From Urechis unicinctus (lineage: Eukaryota > Annelida > Polychaeta > Xenopneusta > Urechidae), in NCBI GenBank assembly GCA_034190875.2, contig JAXDRA010000340.1:1-64000 (forward strand): 64,000 nt of DNA. Direction: 5' to 3'. Below the pieces are notes generated by a model that did not search any database, was not told the origin of the DNA, and worked only from the letters and a program-made list of their open reading frames with translations. This document shows, in pieces, positions 41,237 to 55,000 of the stretch. The first letter of the stretch is position 1. Each line of letters opens with the position of its first letter. Both the position numbers and the translations under genes were made by a program.

Positions 41237-44200
41237 GCAAATACTTACATGTTCTTGTTTGTATATGTACATGCGTATTTCGTATATTTGCATATATGTA
41301 CGTATGCGTGCGGTTTTTGTATGCGTGCGTTAACGTTCCGTATGCTTGCACAACGTACTTACATGTTTTGTGCGTATTTGTTCGTATTTTGCATATATGT
41401 GCTATGCGTACCGTTTTCGTATGCGTGCGTTTATTTCCGTATGCGTGCTAATACTTACTTGTTTGTGCGGATCTACATCGTATTTGTTCGTATATTTGCA
41501 TATATGTACGTATGCGTACGTTTTGTGTATGCGTGCGTGTTTATTTCCGTATGCGTGCAAATACTTACATGTTTGTGCATGTACATGCGTATTTTTCGTA
41601 TATTTGCATATATGTACGTATGCGTACGTTTTTTGTATGCGTGCGTTTATTTCCGTATGCGTGCGAATACTTACATGTTTGTGCATCTACATGCGTATTT
41701 GTTCGTATATTTGCATATATGTACGTATGCGTACGTTTTTGTATGCGTGCGTTTATTTCCGTATGCGTGCTAATTACTTGCTTTCTTGTTTTTCTTCGTA
41801 TATGTGCGGATATTTCTGATTTGTACATACGTTTACGTGCGGATTTAACCGTATTGTGCATACGTATGCGTGCATATATATCCTTATACTCACGTAAAGG
41901 TGCCTTTTCGTGCGTGTACGTGCCTATAAGGACTTAAATGTGCGTATAAGTGCGTGTTCGTACTCGTGCGTATGCGTGCGTTAATTTCCGTATGCGTGCG
42001 AATACTTACTTGTTTTGTACATCTACAAACGTATATGATCGTATATTTGCATATATGTACGTATGCGTACGTTTTTGTATGCGTGCGTTTATTTCCGTAT
42101 GCGTGCTAATATTTGCCTTTCTGCATTTGTATGCGTATTTGTTGCGGATATTTTGCATTTGTACATACGTTTACGTGCCGATTTAACCGTATTGTGCGTT
42201 TATTTCCGTATGCGTGCATATATGCTTGTATGTACATGCGTGCTATATATACATACGTATTTGGTCGTTTCGTGCGTGTACGTGCCTATAAGTACTTAAA
42301 TGTGCGTATAAGTGCGTGTTCGTTCGTGCGTATGCGTGCGTTTATTTCCGTATGCGTGCGAATACTTACTTGTTTTGTACATCTACATGCGTATATTTTT
42401 CGTATATTTGCATATATGTATTACGTATTGCGTACGTTTTTCTTATGCGTGCGGTTTATTTCCGTATGCGTGCAATATATTATACATACGTGCGTTATAT
42501 CTCTACGTGCGTATTTTCGTCGTATATTTGCATATATGTACGTATGCGTACGTTTTTGTATGTGCGTATGCGTGCGTTAATTTCCGTATGCGTGCGAATA
42601 CTTATATGTTTGTGCATCTACATGCGTATTTGTTCGTATATTTGCATATATGTACGTATGCGTACGTTTTTTGTATGCGTGCGTTTATTTCCGTATGCGT
42701 GCTAATACTTTCTTCTTCGTATATGTGCGGATATTTCTGATTTGTACATACGTTTACGTGCGGATTTAACCGTATTGTGCATACGTATGCGTGCATATAT
42801 ATCCTTATACTCACGTAAAGGTGCCTTTTCGTGCGTGTACGTGCCTATAAGGACTTAAATGTGCGTATAAGTGCGTGTTCGTACTCGTGCGTATGCGTGC
42901 GTTAATTTCCGTATGCGTGCGAATACTTACTTGTTTGTACATCTACAAACGTATATGATCGTATATTTGCATATATGTACGTATGCGTACGTTTTTGTAT
43001 GCGTGCGTTTATTTCCGTATGCGTGCAAATACTTTCTTTTTCGTATATGCATCTACATGCGTATTTCTGATTTGTATTTGCATATATGTACGTATTTAAC
43101 CGTTTGTGCATACGTATGCGTGCATATATTTCCGTATACTCTTGCAAAAACTTTTCGTGCGTGTACGTGCCTATAAGGACTTAAATGTGCGTATAAGTGC
43201 GTGTTCGTACTTTTGCGTATGCGTGCGTTAATTTCCGTATGCGTGCGAATACTTACTTGTTTGTACATCTACAAACGTATTTGTTCGTATATTTGCATAT
43301 ATATACGTATGCGTACGTTTTTGTATGCGTGCGGCGTATTTCCGTATGCGTGCTAATACTTTGCTTTTTCGTATATGTGCGGATATTTCTGATTTGTACA
43401 TACGTTTACGTGCGGATTTAACCGTATTGTGCATACGTATGCGTGCATATATATCCTTATACTCACGTAAGGTGCCTTTTCGTACGTGTACGTGCCTATA
43501 AGGACTTAAATGTGCGTATAAGTGCGTGTTCGTACTCGTGCGTATGTGTGCGTTAAATTTCCGTATGCGTGCGAATACTTACATGTTTGTGCATCTAAAT
43601 GCGTATTTGTTCGTATATTTGCATATATGTACGTATGCGTACGTTTTTGTATGCGTGCGTTTATTTCCGTATGCGTGCAAATACTTACATGTTCGTGCAT
43701 CTACATGCGTATTTGCTTCTTATATTTGCATATATGTACGTATGCGTACGTTTTTGTATGCGTGCGTTTATTTCCGTATGCTTGCAAATAACTTACATGT
43801 TTACATCTTTGTGCGTATTTGTTCGTATTATTGCATATATGTACCTATGCGTCCGTTTTTGTATGCGTGCGGCTATTTCCGTATGCGTGCTAATACTTGC
43901 TTCTTCGTATATGTGCGGATATTTCTGATTTGTACATACGTTTTACGTGCGGATTTAACCGTATTGTACATACGTATACGTGCGTATATATCCTTATACT
44001 CACGTATAGGTGCTTTTTTCGTGTACGTGTTCCTATACGGACTTAAATGTGCGTATAAGTGCGTGTTCGTACTCGTGCGTATGCGTGCGTTAATTTCCGT
44101 ATGCGTGCGAATACTTACATGTTTGTGCATCTACATGCGTATTTGTTCGTATATTTGCATATATGTACGTATGCGTACGTTTTTGTATGCGTGCGTTTAT

Positions 44201-45135
44201 TTCCGTATGCGTGCAAATACTTGGTTTTTCGTTTATGTGCGGATATTTTGTATTTGTATACATACGCATAAGTGCGGATTTAACAGCTTTGTACATACGT
44301 ATACGTGCGTATATTTCCTTATGCTCACGTAAAGGTGCTTTTCGTATACGTGCTATAATGACTTAAATGTATAGCGTGCATTTTCGTTCGTGCGTATGCG
44401 TGCGTTATTTCCGTATGCGTGCGAATGCTAACTTCTTGTGTGCACCTACATGCGTATTTGTTCGTATATTTGCATTTATGTACGTATGCGTACGTTTTTG
44501 TATGCGTGCGTTTATTTCCGTATTGCGTGCTAATACTTTCTTCTGCGTATATGTGCGTATATTTCTGATTTGTACATACGTTTATTGCGGATTTGCGTAT
44601 TGTGCATACGTATGCGTGCATATATGTATGCGTACGTGCGTTTGCCTTTTCCGTGTACGTGCCTATAAGGACTTAAATGTGCGTATAAGTGCGTGTTCGT
44701 ATCGTTTTGTATGCGTGCGTTAATTTCCGTATGCGTGCGAATACTTACTTTTTGTGCATCTACATGCGTATTTGTTCGTATATTTGCATATATGTACGTA
44801 TGCGTACGTTTTTGTATGCGTGCGTTTATTTCCGTATGCTCACGTAGGTGCATGTTTCGTGCATGTACGTGCGTATTTGGACGTATATTTGCATATATGT
44901 ACGTATGCGTACGTTTTTGTATGCGTGCGTTTATTTCCGTATGCGTGCGAATAAACTTGTTTGTACATCTTGTGCGTATTTGTTCGTATTATTTGCATAT
45001 ATGTACGTATGCGTACGTTTTTGTATGCGTGCGTTTATTTCCGTATGCGTGCTAATACTTTCTTTTCGTATATGTGCGGATATTTCTGATTTGTACATAC
45101 GTTTACGTGCGGATTTAACCGTATTGTGCATACGT
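41237..45135 (+). repeat. Mosaic array block with disturbed islands
   Basis: Clean headers at 41866, 42787, 43439, 43976 (hybrid), 44301 (C'') and 45136 alternate with damaged ones near 42205, 43116 and 44612. Islands of scrambled module words lie at about 41240-41470, 42100-42540, 43040-43160 and 44340-44900. No gene is visible. Confidence 0.85.
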
Positions 45136-46899
45136 AAGCGTGCATATATATCCTTATATACTCACGTAAAGGTGCCTTTTCGTGCGTGTACGTGCCTATA
45201 AGGACTTAAATGTGCGTATAAGTGCGTGTTCGTACTCGTGCGTATGCGTGCGTTAATTTCCGTATGCGTGCGAATACTTACATGTTTGTGCATCTAAATG
45301 CGTATTTGTTCGTATATTTGCATATATATACGTATGCGTACGTTTTTGTATGCGTGCGTTTATTTCCGTATGCGTGCGTTTGTGCATCTACATGCGTATT
45401 TGCTCGTATATTTGCATATATGTACGTATGCGTACGTTTTTGTATGCGTGCGTTTATTTCCGTATGCTTGCAAAAACTTACATCTTTGTGCGTATTTGTT
45501 CGTATTATTGCATATATGTACCTATGCGTCCGTTTTTGAATGCGTGCGGCTATTTCCGTATGCGTGCTAATACTTGCTTCTTCGTATATGTGCGGATATT
45601 TCTGATTTGTACATACGTTTACGTGCGGATTTAACCGTATTGTACATACATATACGTGCGTATATATCCCGTGCCTACGTATAGGTGCCTTTTCGTTCGT
45701 GATCGTTCCTATACGGAATTAAATGTGCACATAAGTGCGTGTTCGTACTCGTGCGTATGCGTGCGTTAATTTCCGTATGCGTGAGAATACTTACTTGTTT
45801 GTACATCTACATACGTATATGATCGTATATTTGCATATATGTACGTATGCGTACGTTTTTGTATGCGTGCGTTTATTTCCGTATGCGCGCAAATACTTGG
45901 TTCTTCGTTTATGTGCGGATATTTCGGTATTGCACATACGCATAAGTGCGGATTTAACAGCTTTTGTACATACGTATACGTGCATATATATCTTTATGCT
46001 CATGTATAGGTGCTTTTCGTACGTGTACGTGCCTATAATGACTTAAATGTGCGTTAATTTCCGTATGCTTGCAAATACTTACATCTTTGTGCGTATTTGT
46101 TCGTATTATTGCATATATGTACGTATGCGTCCGTTTTTTTTGTATGCGTGCGGCTATTTCCGTATGCGTGCTAATACTTGCTTCTTCGTATATGTGCGGA
46201 TATTTCTGATTTGTACATACGTTTACGTGCGGATTTAACCGTATTGTACATACATATACGTGCGTATATATCCGTATACTCACGTATAGGTGCCTTTTCG
46301 TTCGTGATCGTTCCTATACGGAATTAAATGTGCACATAAGTGCGTGTTCGTACTCGTGCGTATGCGTGCGTTAATTTCCGTATGCGTGAGAATACTTACT
46401 TGTTTGTACATCTACATACGTATATGATCGTATATTTGCATATATGTACGTATGCGTACGTTTTTGTATGCGTGCGTTTATTTCCGTATGCGCGCAAATA
46501 CTTGGTTCTTCGTTTATGTGCGGATATTTCGGTATTGCACATACGCATAAGTGCGGATTTAACAGCTTTGTACATACGTATACGTGCGTATATATCTTTA
46601 TGCTCACGTATAGGTGCTTTTCGTACGTGTACGTGCCTATAATGACTTAAATGTGCGTATATTGCATTTTGTATCGTGCGTATGCGTGCGTTAATTTCCA
46701 TATGCGTGCGAATGCTAACATCTTTGTGCACCTACATGCGTATTTATTCTTATATTTGCATATATGTACGTATGCGTACGTTTTTGTATGCGTGCGTTTA
46801 TTTCCGTATGCGTGCTAATACTTTCTTCTGCGTATATATGCGGATATTTCTGATTTGTACATACGTTTACTTGCGGATTTAACAGTATTGTGCATACGT
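45136..46899 (+). repeat. Doubled C'/C'' cassette region
   Basis: A 516-bp unit (45136) is followed by two successive C'/C'' cassettes with headers at 45652, 45976, 46256 and 46580. The first C'' unit is only 280 bp because its header is cut short: cttaaatgtgcg joins directly to ttaatttccg. Confidence 0.9.
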
Positions 46900-47965
46900 A
46901 TGCGTGCATATATATCCTTATACTCACGTAAAGGTGCCTTTTCGTGCGTGTACGTGCCTATAAGGACTTAAATGTGCGTATAAGTGCGTGTTCGTACTCG
47001 TGCGTATGCGTGCGTTAATTTCCTTATGCGTGCGAATACTTACTTGTTTGTGCAACTACATGCGTATTTGTTCGTATATTTGCATATATGTACGTATGCG
47101 TACGTTTTTGTATGCGTGCGTTTATTTCCGTATGCTTGCAAATACTTACATCTTAGTGCGTATTTATTCTTATATTTGCATATATGTACGTATGCGTACG
47201 TTTTTGTATGCTTGCGTTTATTTCCGTATGCGTGCTAATAATTATATGTTTGTGCATTTACATGCGTATTTGTTCGTATTATTGCATATATGTACCTATG
47301 CGTCCGTTTTTGTATGCGTGCGGCTATTTCCGTAGGCGTGCTAATAATACTTGCTTCTTCGTATATGTGCTGATATTTCTGATTTGTACATACGTTTACG
47401 TGCGGATTTAACCGTATTGTGCATACGTATGCGTGCATATATATCCTTATACTCACGTAAAGGTGCCTTTTTCGTGCGTGTACGTGCCTATAAGGACGTA
47501 AATGTGCGTATAAGTGCGTGTTCGTACTCGTGCGTATGCGTGCGTTAATTTCCGTATGCGTGCGAATACTTACTTGTTTGTACATCTACAAACGTATATG
47601 ATCGTATATTTGCATATATGTACGTATGCGTACGTTTTTGTATGCGTGCGTTTATTTCCGTATGCGTGCTGATACTTTCTTTTTCGTATATGTGCGGATA
47701 TTTCTGATTTGTACATACGTTTACGTGCGGATTTAACCGTATTGTGCATACGTATGCGTGCATATATATCCTTATACTCACGTAAAGGTGCCTTTTCGTG
47801 CGTGTACGTGCCTATAAGGACTTAAATGTGCGTATAAGTGCGTGTTCGTACTCGTGCGTGTGCGTGCGTTAATTTCCGTTTGCGTGCGAATACTTACTTG
47901 TTTGTACATCTACAAACGTATATGATCGTATATTTGCATATATGTACGTATGCGTACGTTTTTGT

Positions 47966-48061
47966 ATGCGTGCGTTTATTTCCGTATGCTTGCAAATACT
48001 TACATCTTAGTGCGTATTTATTCTTATATTTGCATATATGTACGTATGCGTACGTTTTTGT
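47966..48061 (+). repeat. Module M2, reference copy (96-bp expansion module)
   Basis: A 96-bp relative of M1 that lacks about 10 bp in the middle. It reads gcttgcaaatacttacatct then tagtgcgtatttattctta. It is typically followed by M4, as here, so M2+M4 behaves as a fixed pair of 202 bp. In the long-form units the segment ttcttacagttgc or ttcttaaatttgc replaces ttcttatatttgc. Confidence 0.9.
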
Positions 48062-48167
48062 ATGCTTGCGTTTATTTCCGTATGCGTGCTAATAATTATA
48101 TGTTTGTGCATTTACATGCGTATTTGTTCGTATTATTGCATATATGTACCTATGCGTCCGTTTTTGT
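48062..48167 (+). repeat. Module M4, reference copy (106-bp expansion module)
   Basis: This module opens with atgcttgcgtttatttcc and carries gctaataattatatgtttg, then gcatttacatgcgtatttg, then tattattgcatatatgtacc and tatgcgtccg. It is followed by a B module with the ggctatttcc start. Copies are at about 9300, 20530, 22230, 28030, 35045, 47215, 51235, 53690, 56350, 56990, 57845, 59125 and 61945. Confidence 0.88.
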
Positions 48168-48603
48168 ATGCGTGCGGCTATTTCCGTAGGCGTGCTAATA
48201 CTTGCTTCTTCGTATATGTGCTGATATTTCTGATTTGTACATACGTTTACGTGCGGATTTAACCGTATTGTGCATACGTATGCGTGCATATATATCCTTA
48301 TACTCACGTAAAGGTGCCTTTTCGTGCGTGTACGTGCCTATAAGGACGTAAATGTGCGTATAAGTGCGTGTTCGTACTCGTGCGTATGCGTGCGTTAATT
48401 TCCGTATGCGTGCGAATACTTACTTGTTTGTACATCTACAAACGTATATGATCGTATATTTGCATATATGTACGTATGCGTACGTTTTTGTATGCGTGCG
48501 TTTATTTCCGTATGCGTGCTGATACTTTCTTTTTCGTATATGTGCGGATATTTCTGATTTGTACATACGTTTACGTGCGGATTTAACCGTATTGTGCATA
48601 CGT

Positions 48604-51600
48604 ATGCGTGCATATATATCCTTATACTCACGTAAAGGTGCCTTTTCGTGCGTGTACGTGCCTATAAGGACTTAAATGTGCGTATAAGTGCGTGTTCGTA
48701 CTCGTGCGTGTGCGTGCGTTAATTTCCGTTTGCGTGCGAATACTTACTTGTTTGTACATCTACAAACGTATATGATCGTATATTTGCATATATGTACGTA
48801 TGCGTACGTTTTTGTATGCGTGCGTTTATTTCCGTATGCGTGCTAATACTTTCTTTTTTCGTATATGTGAGGATATTTCTGATTTGTACATACGTTTACG
48901 TGCGGATTTAACCGTATTGTGCATACGTAAGCGTGCATATATATCCTTATACTCACGTAAAGGTGCCTTTTCGTGCGTGTACGTGCCTATAAGGACTTAA
49001 ATGTGCGTATACGTGCGTGTTCGTACTCGTGCGTATGTGTGCGTTAATTTCCGTATGCGAGCGAATACTTACATGTTTGTGCATCTACATGCGTATTTGT
49101 TCGTATATTTGCATATATATACGTATGCGTACTTTTTTTGTATGCGTGCGTTTATTTCCGTATGCGTGCAAATACTTACATGTTTGTGCATCTACATGCG
49201 TATTTTTTGGTATATTTGCATATATGTACGTATGCGTACGTATGTATGCGTTTTTGTATGCGTGCGTTTATTTCCGTATGCTTGCAAATACTTACATCTT
49301 AGTGCGTATTTATTCGTAAATTTGCATATATGTACCTATGCGTCCGTTTTTGTATGTGCGTTTATTTCCGTATGCGTGCGTGCAAATACTTACATGTTTG
49401 TGCATCTACATGCGTATTTGTTCGTATATTTGCATATATATACGTGTGCGTACGTTTTTTTGTATGCGTGCGTTTATTTCCGTATGCGTGCAAATACTTA
49501 CATGTTTGTGCATCTACATGCGTATTTTTTGGTATATTTGCATATATGTACGTATGCGTACGTTTTTGTATGCGTGCGGTTATTTCCGTATGCTTGCAAA
49601 TACTTACATGTTTGTGCATCTACATGCGTATTTGCTCGTATATTTGCATATATGTACGTATGCGTACGTTTTTGTATGCGTGCGTTATTTCCGTATGCGT
49701 GCAAATACTTACATGTTTGTGCGTATATTGTTCGTATTATTTGCATATATGTACGTATGCGTACGTGCGCGTTGTATGTCCGTGCGTTTATTTCCGTATG
49801 CGTGCTAATACTTACTAATACTTTTTTTCGTATATGTGCGGATATTTCTGATATTGTACATACGTTTTTTACGTGCGGATTTAACCGTATTGTGCATACG
49901 TATGCGTGCATATATATCATGTTACTCACGTAAAGGTGCCTTTTCGTGCGTGTACGTGCCTATAAGGACTTAAATGTGCGTATAAGTGCGTGTTCGTACT
50001 CGTGCGTATGCGTGCGTTAATTTCCGTATGCGTGCGAATACTTACATGTTTGTACATCTACATGCGTATTGATCGTATATTTGCATATATGTACGTATGC
50101 GTACGTTTTTGTATGCGTGCGTTTATTTCCGTATGCGTGCTAATACTTTCTTTTTCGTATATGTGCGGATATTTCTGATTTGTACATACGTTTACGTGCG
50201 GATTTAACCGTATTGTGCATACGTATGCGTGCATATATATCTTATACTCACGTAAAGGTGCCTTTTCGTGCGTGTACGTGCCTATAAGGACTTAAATGTG
50301 CGTATAAGTGCGTGTTCGTACTCGTGCGTATGCGTGCGTTAATTTCCGTATGCGTGCGAATACTTACATGTTTGTGCATCTACAATGCGTATATTGTTCG
50401 TATATTTGCATATATGTACGTATGCGTACGTTTTTGTATGCGTGCGTTTATTTCCGTATGCGTGCAAATAATACTTTTTTTTGCATCTACATGTGCGTAT
50501 TTTTCGTATATTTGCATATATGTACGTATGCGTACGTTTTTGTATGCGTGCGTTTATTTCCGTATGCGTGCATATAATACTTACATCGTTAGTGCGTTTT
50601 TTGCGTATATGTGCCTATTTGACATATATGTGCGTGCGTATGCGTGTTTTTTGTATGCGTGCGTTTATTTCCGTATGCGTGCAAATACTTACATGTTTGT
50701 GCATCTACATGCGTATTTGTCGTCGTATATTTGCATATATATGTACGTATGCGTACGTTTTTGTATGCGTGCGTTTATTTCCGTATGCGTGCAAATACTT
50801 ACATGTTTGTGCATCTACATGCGTATTTGTTCGTATATTTGCATATATGTACGTATGCGTACGTTTTTGTATGCGTGCGTTTATTTCCGTATGCGTGCAA
50901 ATACTTACATGTTTGTGCATCTACATGCGTATTTGTCGTATATTTGCATATATGTACGTATGCGTACGTTTTTGTATGCGTGCGTTTATTTCCGTATGCG
51001 TGCAAATACTTACACATTTTGCGTATTTGTTCGTATATTGCATATTGTACGTATGCGTATTTTTCGTTATTTCGTATTTGCATATATGCGTACGTGCGTA
51101 TATACGTATGCGTACGTTTTTGTATGCGTGCGTTTATTTCCGTATGCGTGCAAATACTTACATGTTTGTGCATGTACATGCGTATTTGCTCGTATATTTG
51201 CATATATGTACGTATGCGTACGTTTTTGTATGCTTGCGTTTATTTCCGTATGCGTGCTAATAATTATATGTTTGTGCATTTACATGCGTATTTGTTCGTA
51301 TTATTGCATATATGTACCTATGCGTCCGTTTTTGTATGCGTGCGGCTATTTCCGTATGCGTGCTAATACTTGCTTCTTCGTATATGTGCGGATATTTCTG
51401 ATTTGTACATACGTTTACGTGCGGATTTAACCGTATTGTGCATACGTATGCGTGCGTATATATCCTTATACTCACGTATAGGTGCCTTTTCGTTCGTGAT
51501 CGTTCCTATACGGAATTAAATGTGCGTATAAGTGCGTGTTCGTACTCGTGCGTATGCGTGCGTTAATTTCCGTATGCGTGCGAATACTTACTTGTTTGTA

Positions 51601-52094
51601 CATCTACATACGTATATGATCGTATATTTGCATATATGTACGTATGCGTACGTTTTTGTATGCGTGCGTTTATTTCCGTATGCGTGCAAATACTTGGTTC
51701 TTCGTTTATGTGCGTATATTTCGGTATTGCACATACGCATAAGTGCGGATTTAACGCTTTGTACATACGTATGCGTGCGTATATATCTTTATGCTCACGT
51801 ATAGGTGCTTTTCGTACGTGTACGTGCCTATAATGACTTAAATGTGCGTATTATTGCATTTTGTAATCGTGCGTATGCGTGCGTTAATTTCCGTATGCGT
51901 GCGAATACTTACTTGTTTGTACATCTGCGTATTTGTTCGTATTTTGCATATATGTACGTATGCGTACGTTTTTTGTATGCGTGCGTGCGCGTTTATTTCC
52001 GTATGCGTGCTAATACTTTCTTCTTCGTATATGTGCGGATATTTCTGATTTGTACATACGTTTACGTGCGGATTTAACCGTATTGTGCATACGT
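48604..52094 (+). repeat. Array block with the longest unit
   Basis: Headers at 48604, 48929 (long form, 973 bp), 49902, 50225 (1,223 bp, the longest unit in the window), 51448 (hybrid) and 51771 (C''). The 1,223-bp unit holds a run of M1-type modules and the longest accidental reading frame. Disturbed patches lie at 49690-49860, 50460-50640 and 51005-51110. Confidence 0.88.
50765..50870 (+). repeat. Module M1, reference copy (106-bp expansion module)
   Basis: M1 sits between A and B in long units and is repeated up to several times. It carries gcaaatacttacatgtttg, then gcatctacatgcgtatttg, then the shared tgcatatatgtacg segment. I counted A 21, T 46, G 22 and C 17 in this copy, with 9 CpG dinucleotides where about 3.5 would be expected. 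It has no TAA, TAG or TGA in any forward frame. Subtypes read gtatttgttcg, gtatttgctcg or gtattttttggtat. Confidence 0.92.
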
Positions 52095-55000
52095 AAGCGT
52101 GCATATATATCCTTATACTCACGTAAAGGTGCCTTTTCGTGCGTGTACGTGCCTATAAGGACTTAAATGTGCGTATAAGTGCGTGTTCGTACTCGTGCGT
52201 ATGTGTGCGTTAATTTCCGTATGCGTGCGAATACTTACATGTTTGTGCATCTAAATGCGTATTTGTTCGTATATTTGCATATATATATACGTATGCGTAC
52301 GTTTTTGTATGCGTGCGTTTATTTCCGTATGCGTGCAAATACTTACATGTTTGTGCATCTACATGCGTATTTGCTCGTATATTTGCATAAATGTACGTAT
52401 GCGTACGTTTTTGTATGCTTGCGTTTATTTCCGTATGCGTGCTAATAATTATATTGTGCATTTACGTCTTTGTGCGTATTTGTTCGTATTATTGCATATA
52501 TGTACCTATGCGTCCGTTTTTGTATGCGTGCGGCTATTTCCGTATGCGTGCTAATACTTGCTTCTTCGTATATGTGCGGATATTTCTGATTTGTACATAC
52601 GTTTACGTGCGGATTTAACCGTATTGTACATACATATACGTGCGTATATATCCGTATACTTACGTATAGGTGCCTTTTCGTTCGTGATCGTTCCTATACG
52701 GAATTAAATGTGCACATAAGTGCGTGTTCGTACTCGTGCGTATGCGTGCGTTAATTTCCGTATGCGTGAGAATACTTACTTGTTTGTACATCTACATACG
52801 TATATGATCGTATATTTGCATATATGTACGTATGCGTACGTTTTTGTATGCGTGCGTTTATTTCCGTATGCGCGCAAATACTTTCTTTCTTCGTTTATGT
52901 GCGGATATTTCGGTATTGCACATACGCATAAGTGCGGATTTAACAGCTTTGTACATACGTATACGTGCGTATATATCTTTATGCTCATGTATAGGTGCTT
53001 TTCGTACGTGTACGTGCCTATAATGACTTAAATGTGCGTATTATTGCATTTTGTAATCGTGCGTATGCGTGCGTTAATTTCCGTATGCTTGCAAATACTT
53101 ACATCTTTGTGCGTATTTGTTCGTATTATTGCATATATGTACGTATGCGTCCGTTTTTGTATGCGTGCGGCTATTTCCGTATGCGTGCTAATACTTGCTT
53201 CTTCGTATATGTGCGGATATTTCTGATTTGTACATACGTTTACGTGCGGATTTAACCGTATTGTACATACATATACGTGCGTATATATCCGTATACTCAC
53301 GTATAGGTGCCTTTTCGTTCGTGATCGTTCCTATAAGGACTTAAATGTGCGTATAAGTGCGTGTTCGTACTCGTGCGTATGCGTGCGTTAATTTCCGTAT
53401 GCGTGCGAATACTTACTTGTTTGTACATCTACAAACGTATATGATCGTATATTTGCATATATGTACGTATGCGTACGTTTTTGTATGCGTGCGTTTATTT
53501 CCGTATGCGTGCAAATACTTACATGTTTGTGCATCTACATGCGTATTTTTTGGTATATTTGCATATATGTACGTATGCGTACGTTTTTGTATGCGTGCGT
53601 TTATTTCCGTATGCTGCAATAAATACTTACGTGCTTAGTGCGTATTTATTCTTATATTTGCATATATGTACGTATGCGTACGTTTTTTTGTATGCTTGCG
53701 TTTATTTCCGTATGCGTGCTAATAATTATATGTTTGTGCATTTACATGCGTATTTGTTCGTATTATTGCATATATGTACCTATGCGTCCGTTTTTGTATG
53801 CGTGCGGCTATTTCCGTATGCGTGCTAATACATGCTTCTTCGTATATGTGCCGATATTTCTGATTTGTACATACGTTTACGTGCGGATTTAATCGTATTG
53901 TGCATACGTATGCGTGCATATATATCCTTATACTCACGTAAAGGTGCCTTTTCGTGCGTGTACGTGCCTATAAGGACGTAAATGTGCGTATAAGTGCGTG
54001 TTCGTACTCGTGCGTATGCGTGCGTTAATTTCCGTTTGCGTGCGAATACTTACTTGTTTGTACATCTACATACGTATTTGATCGTATATTTGCATATATG
54101 TACGTATGCGTACGTTTTTGTATGCGTGCGTTTATTTCCGTATGCGTGCTGATACTTTCTTTTTCGTATATGTGCGGATATTTCTGATTTGTACATACGT
54201 TTACGTGCGGATTTAACCGTATTGTGCATACGTATGCGTGCATATATATCCTTATACTCACGTAAAGGTGCCTTTTCGTGCGTGTACGTGCCTATAAGGA
54301 CTTAAATGTGCGTATAAGTGCGTGTTCGTACTCGTGCGTATGCGTGCGTTAATTTCCGTATGCGTGCGAATACTTACTTGTTTGTGTACATCTACAAACG
54401 TATATGATCGTATATTTGCATATATGTACGTATGCGTACGTTTTTGTATGCGTGCGTTTATTTCCGTATGCGTGCTAATACTTTCTTTTTCGTATACATG
54501 CGTATTTTTTGTATATTTGTACATACGTTTACGTGCGGATTTAACGTATTTTGCATACGTATGCGTGCATATATTTCCTTATACTTGTAAATACTTGCCT
54601 TCTCGTGCGTGTACGTGCCTATAAGGACTAAATGTGCGTATAAGTGCGTGTTCGTATCGTGCGTATGTGTGCGTTAATTTCCGTATGCGTGCGTACTTAT
54701 GTTTGTGCATGCGTTTATTTCCGTATGCGTTTGTATGCGTGCGTTTATTTAATGCGTAAATACTTATGTTGTGTACATGCGTATTTTCTGTATATTTGCA
54801 TATATGTACGTATGCGTATGTGCGTTTATTTGCATATATGTACCTATGCGTCCGTTTTTGTATGCGTGCGGCGTTTTTGTATGCGTTTTCCGTATGCGTG
54901 CTAATACTTGCTTCTTCGTATATGTGCGGATATTTCTGATTTGTACATACGTTTACGTGCGGATTTAACCGTATTGTGCATACGTATGCGTGCATATAAT

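Larger units (their letters stand above)
46900..48603 (+). repeat. Tandem duplication of an ~850-bp two-unit block
   Basis: Headers at 46900, 47429, 47754 and 48280 give 529 + 325 and 526 + 324 bp. Each half holds one C-A-M2-M4-B unit followed by one C-A-B unit, with the same tags (ccgtaggcgtgc, gtgctgatatttc, ggacgtaaatg). The same pairing is seen at 23102-23954 and 27721-28577. Confidence 0.9.

Noticed and set aside
50312-51430. Open reading frame of 372 codons, rich in Cys, Tyr, Val, Phe and Arg, as a possible secreted or membrane protein
   Set aside because: It is a read-through of tandem M1 modules that have no stops in any forward frame. The same peptide appears in three shifted versions, and there is no domain, signal peptide or codon pattern typical of a gene.
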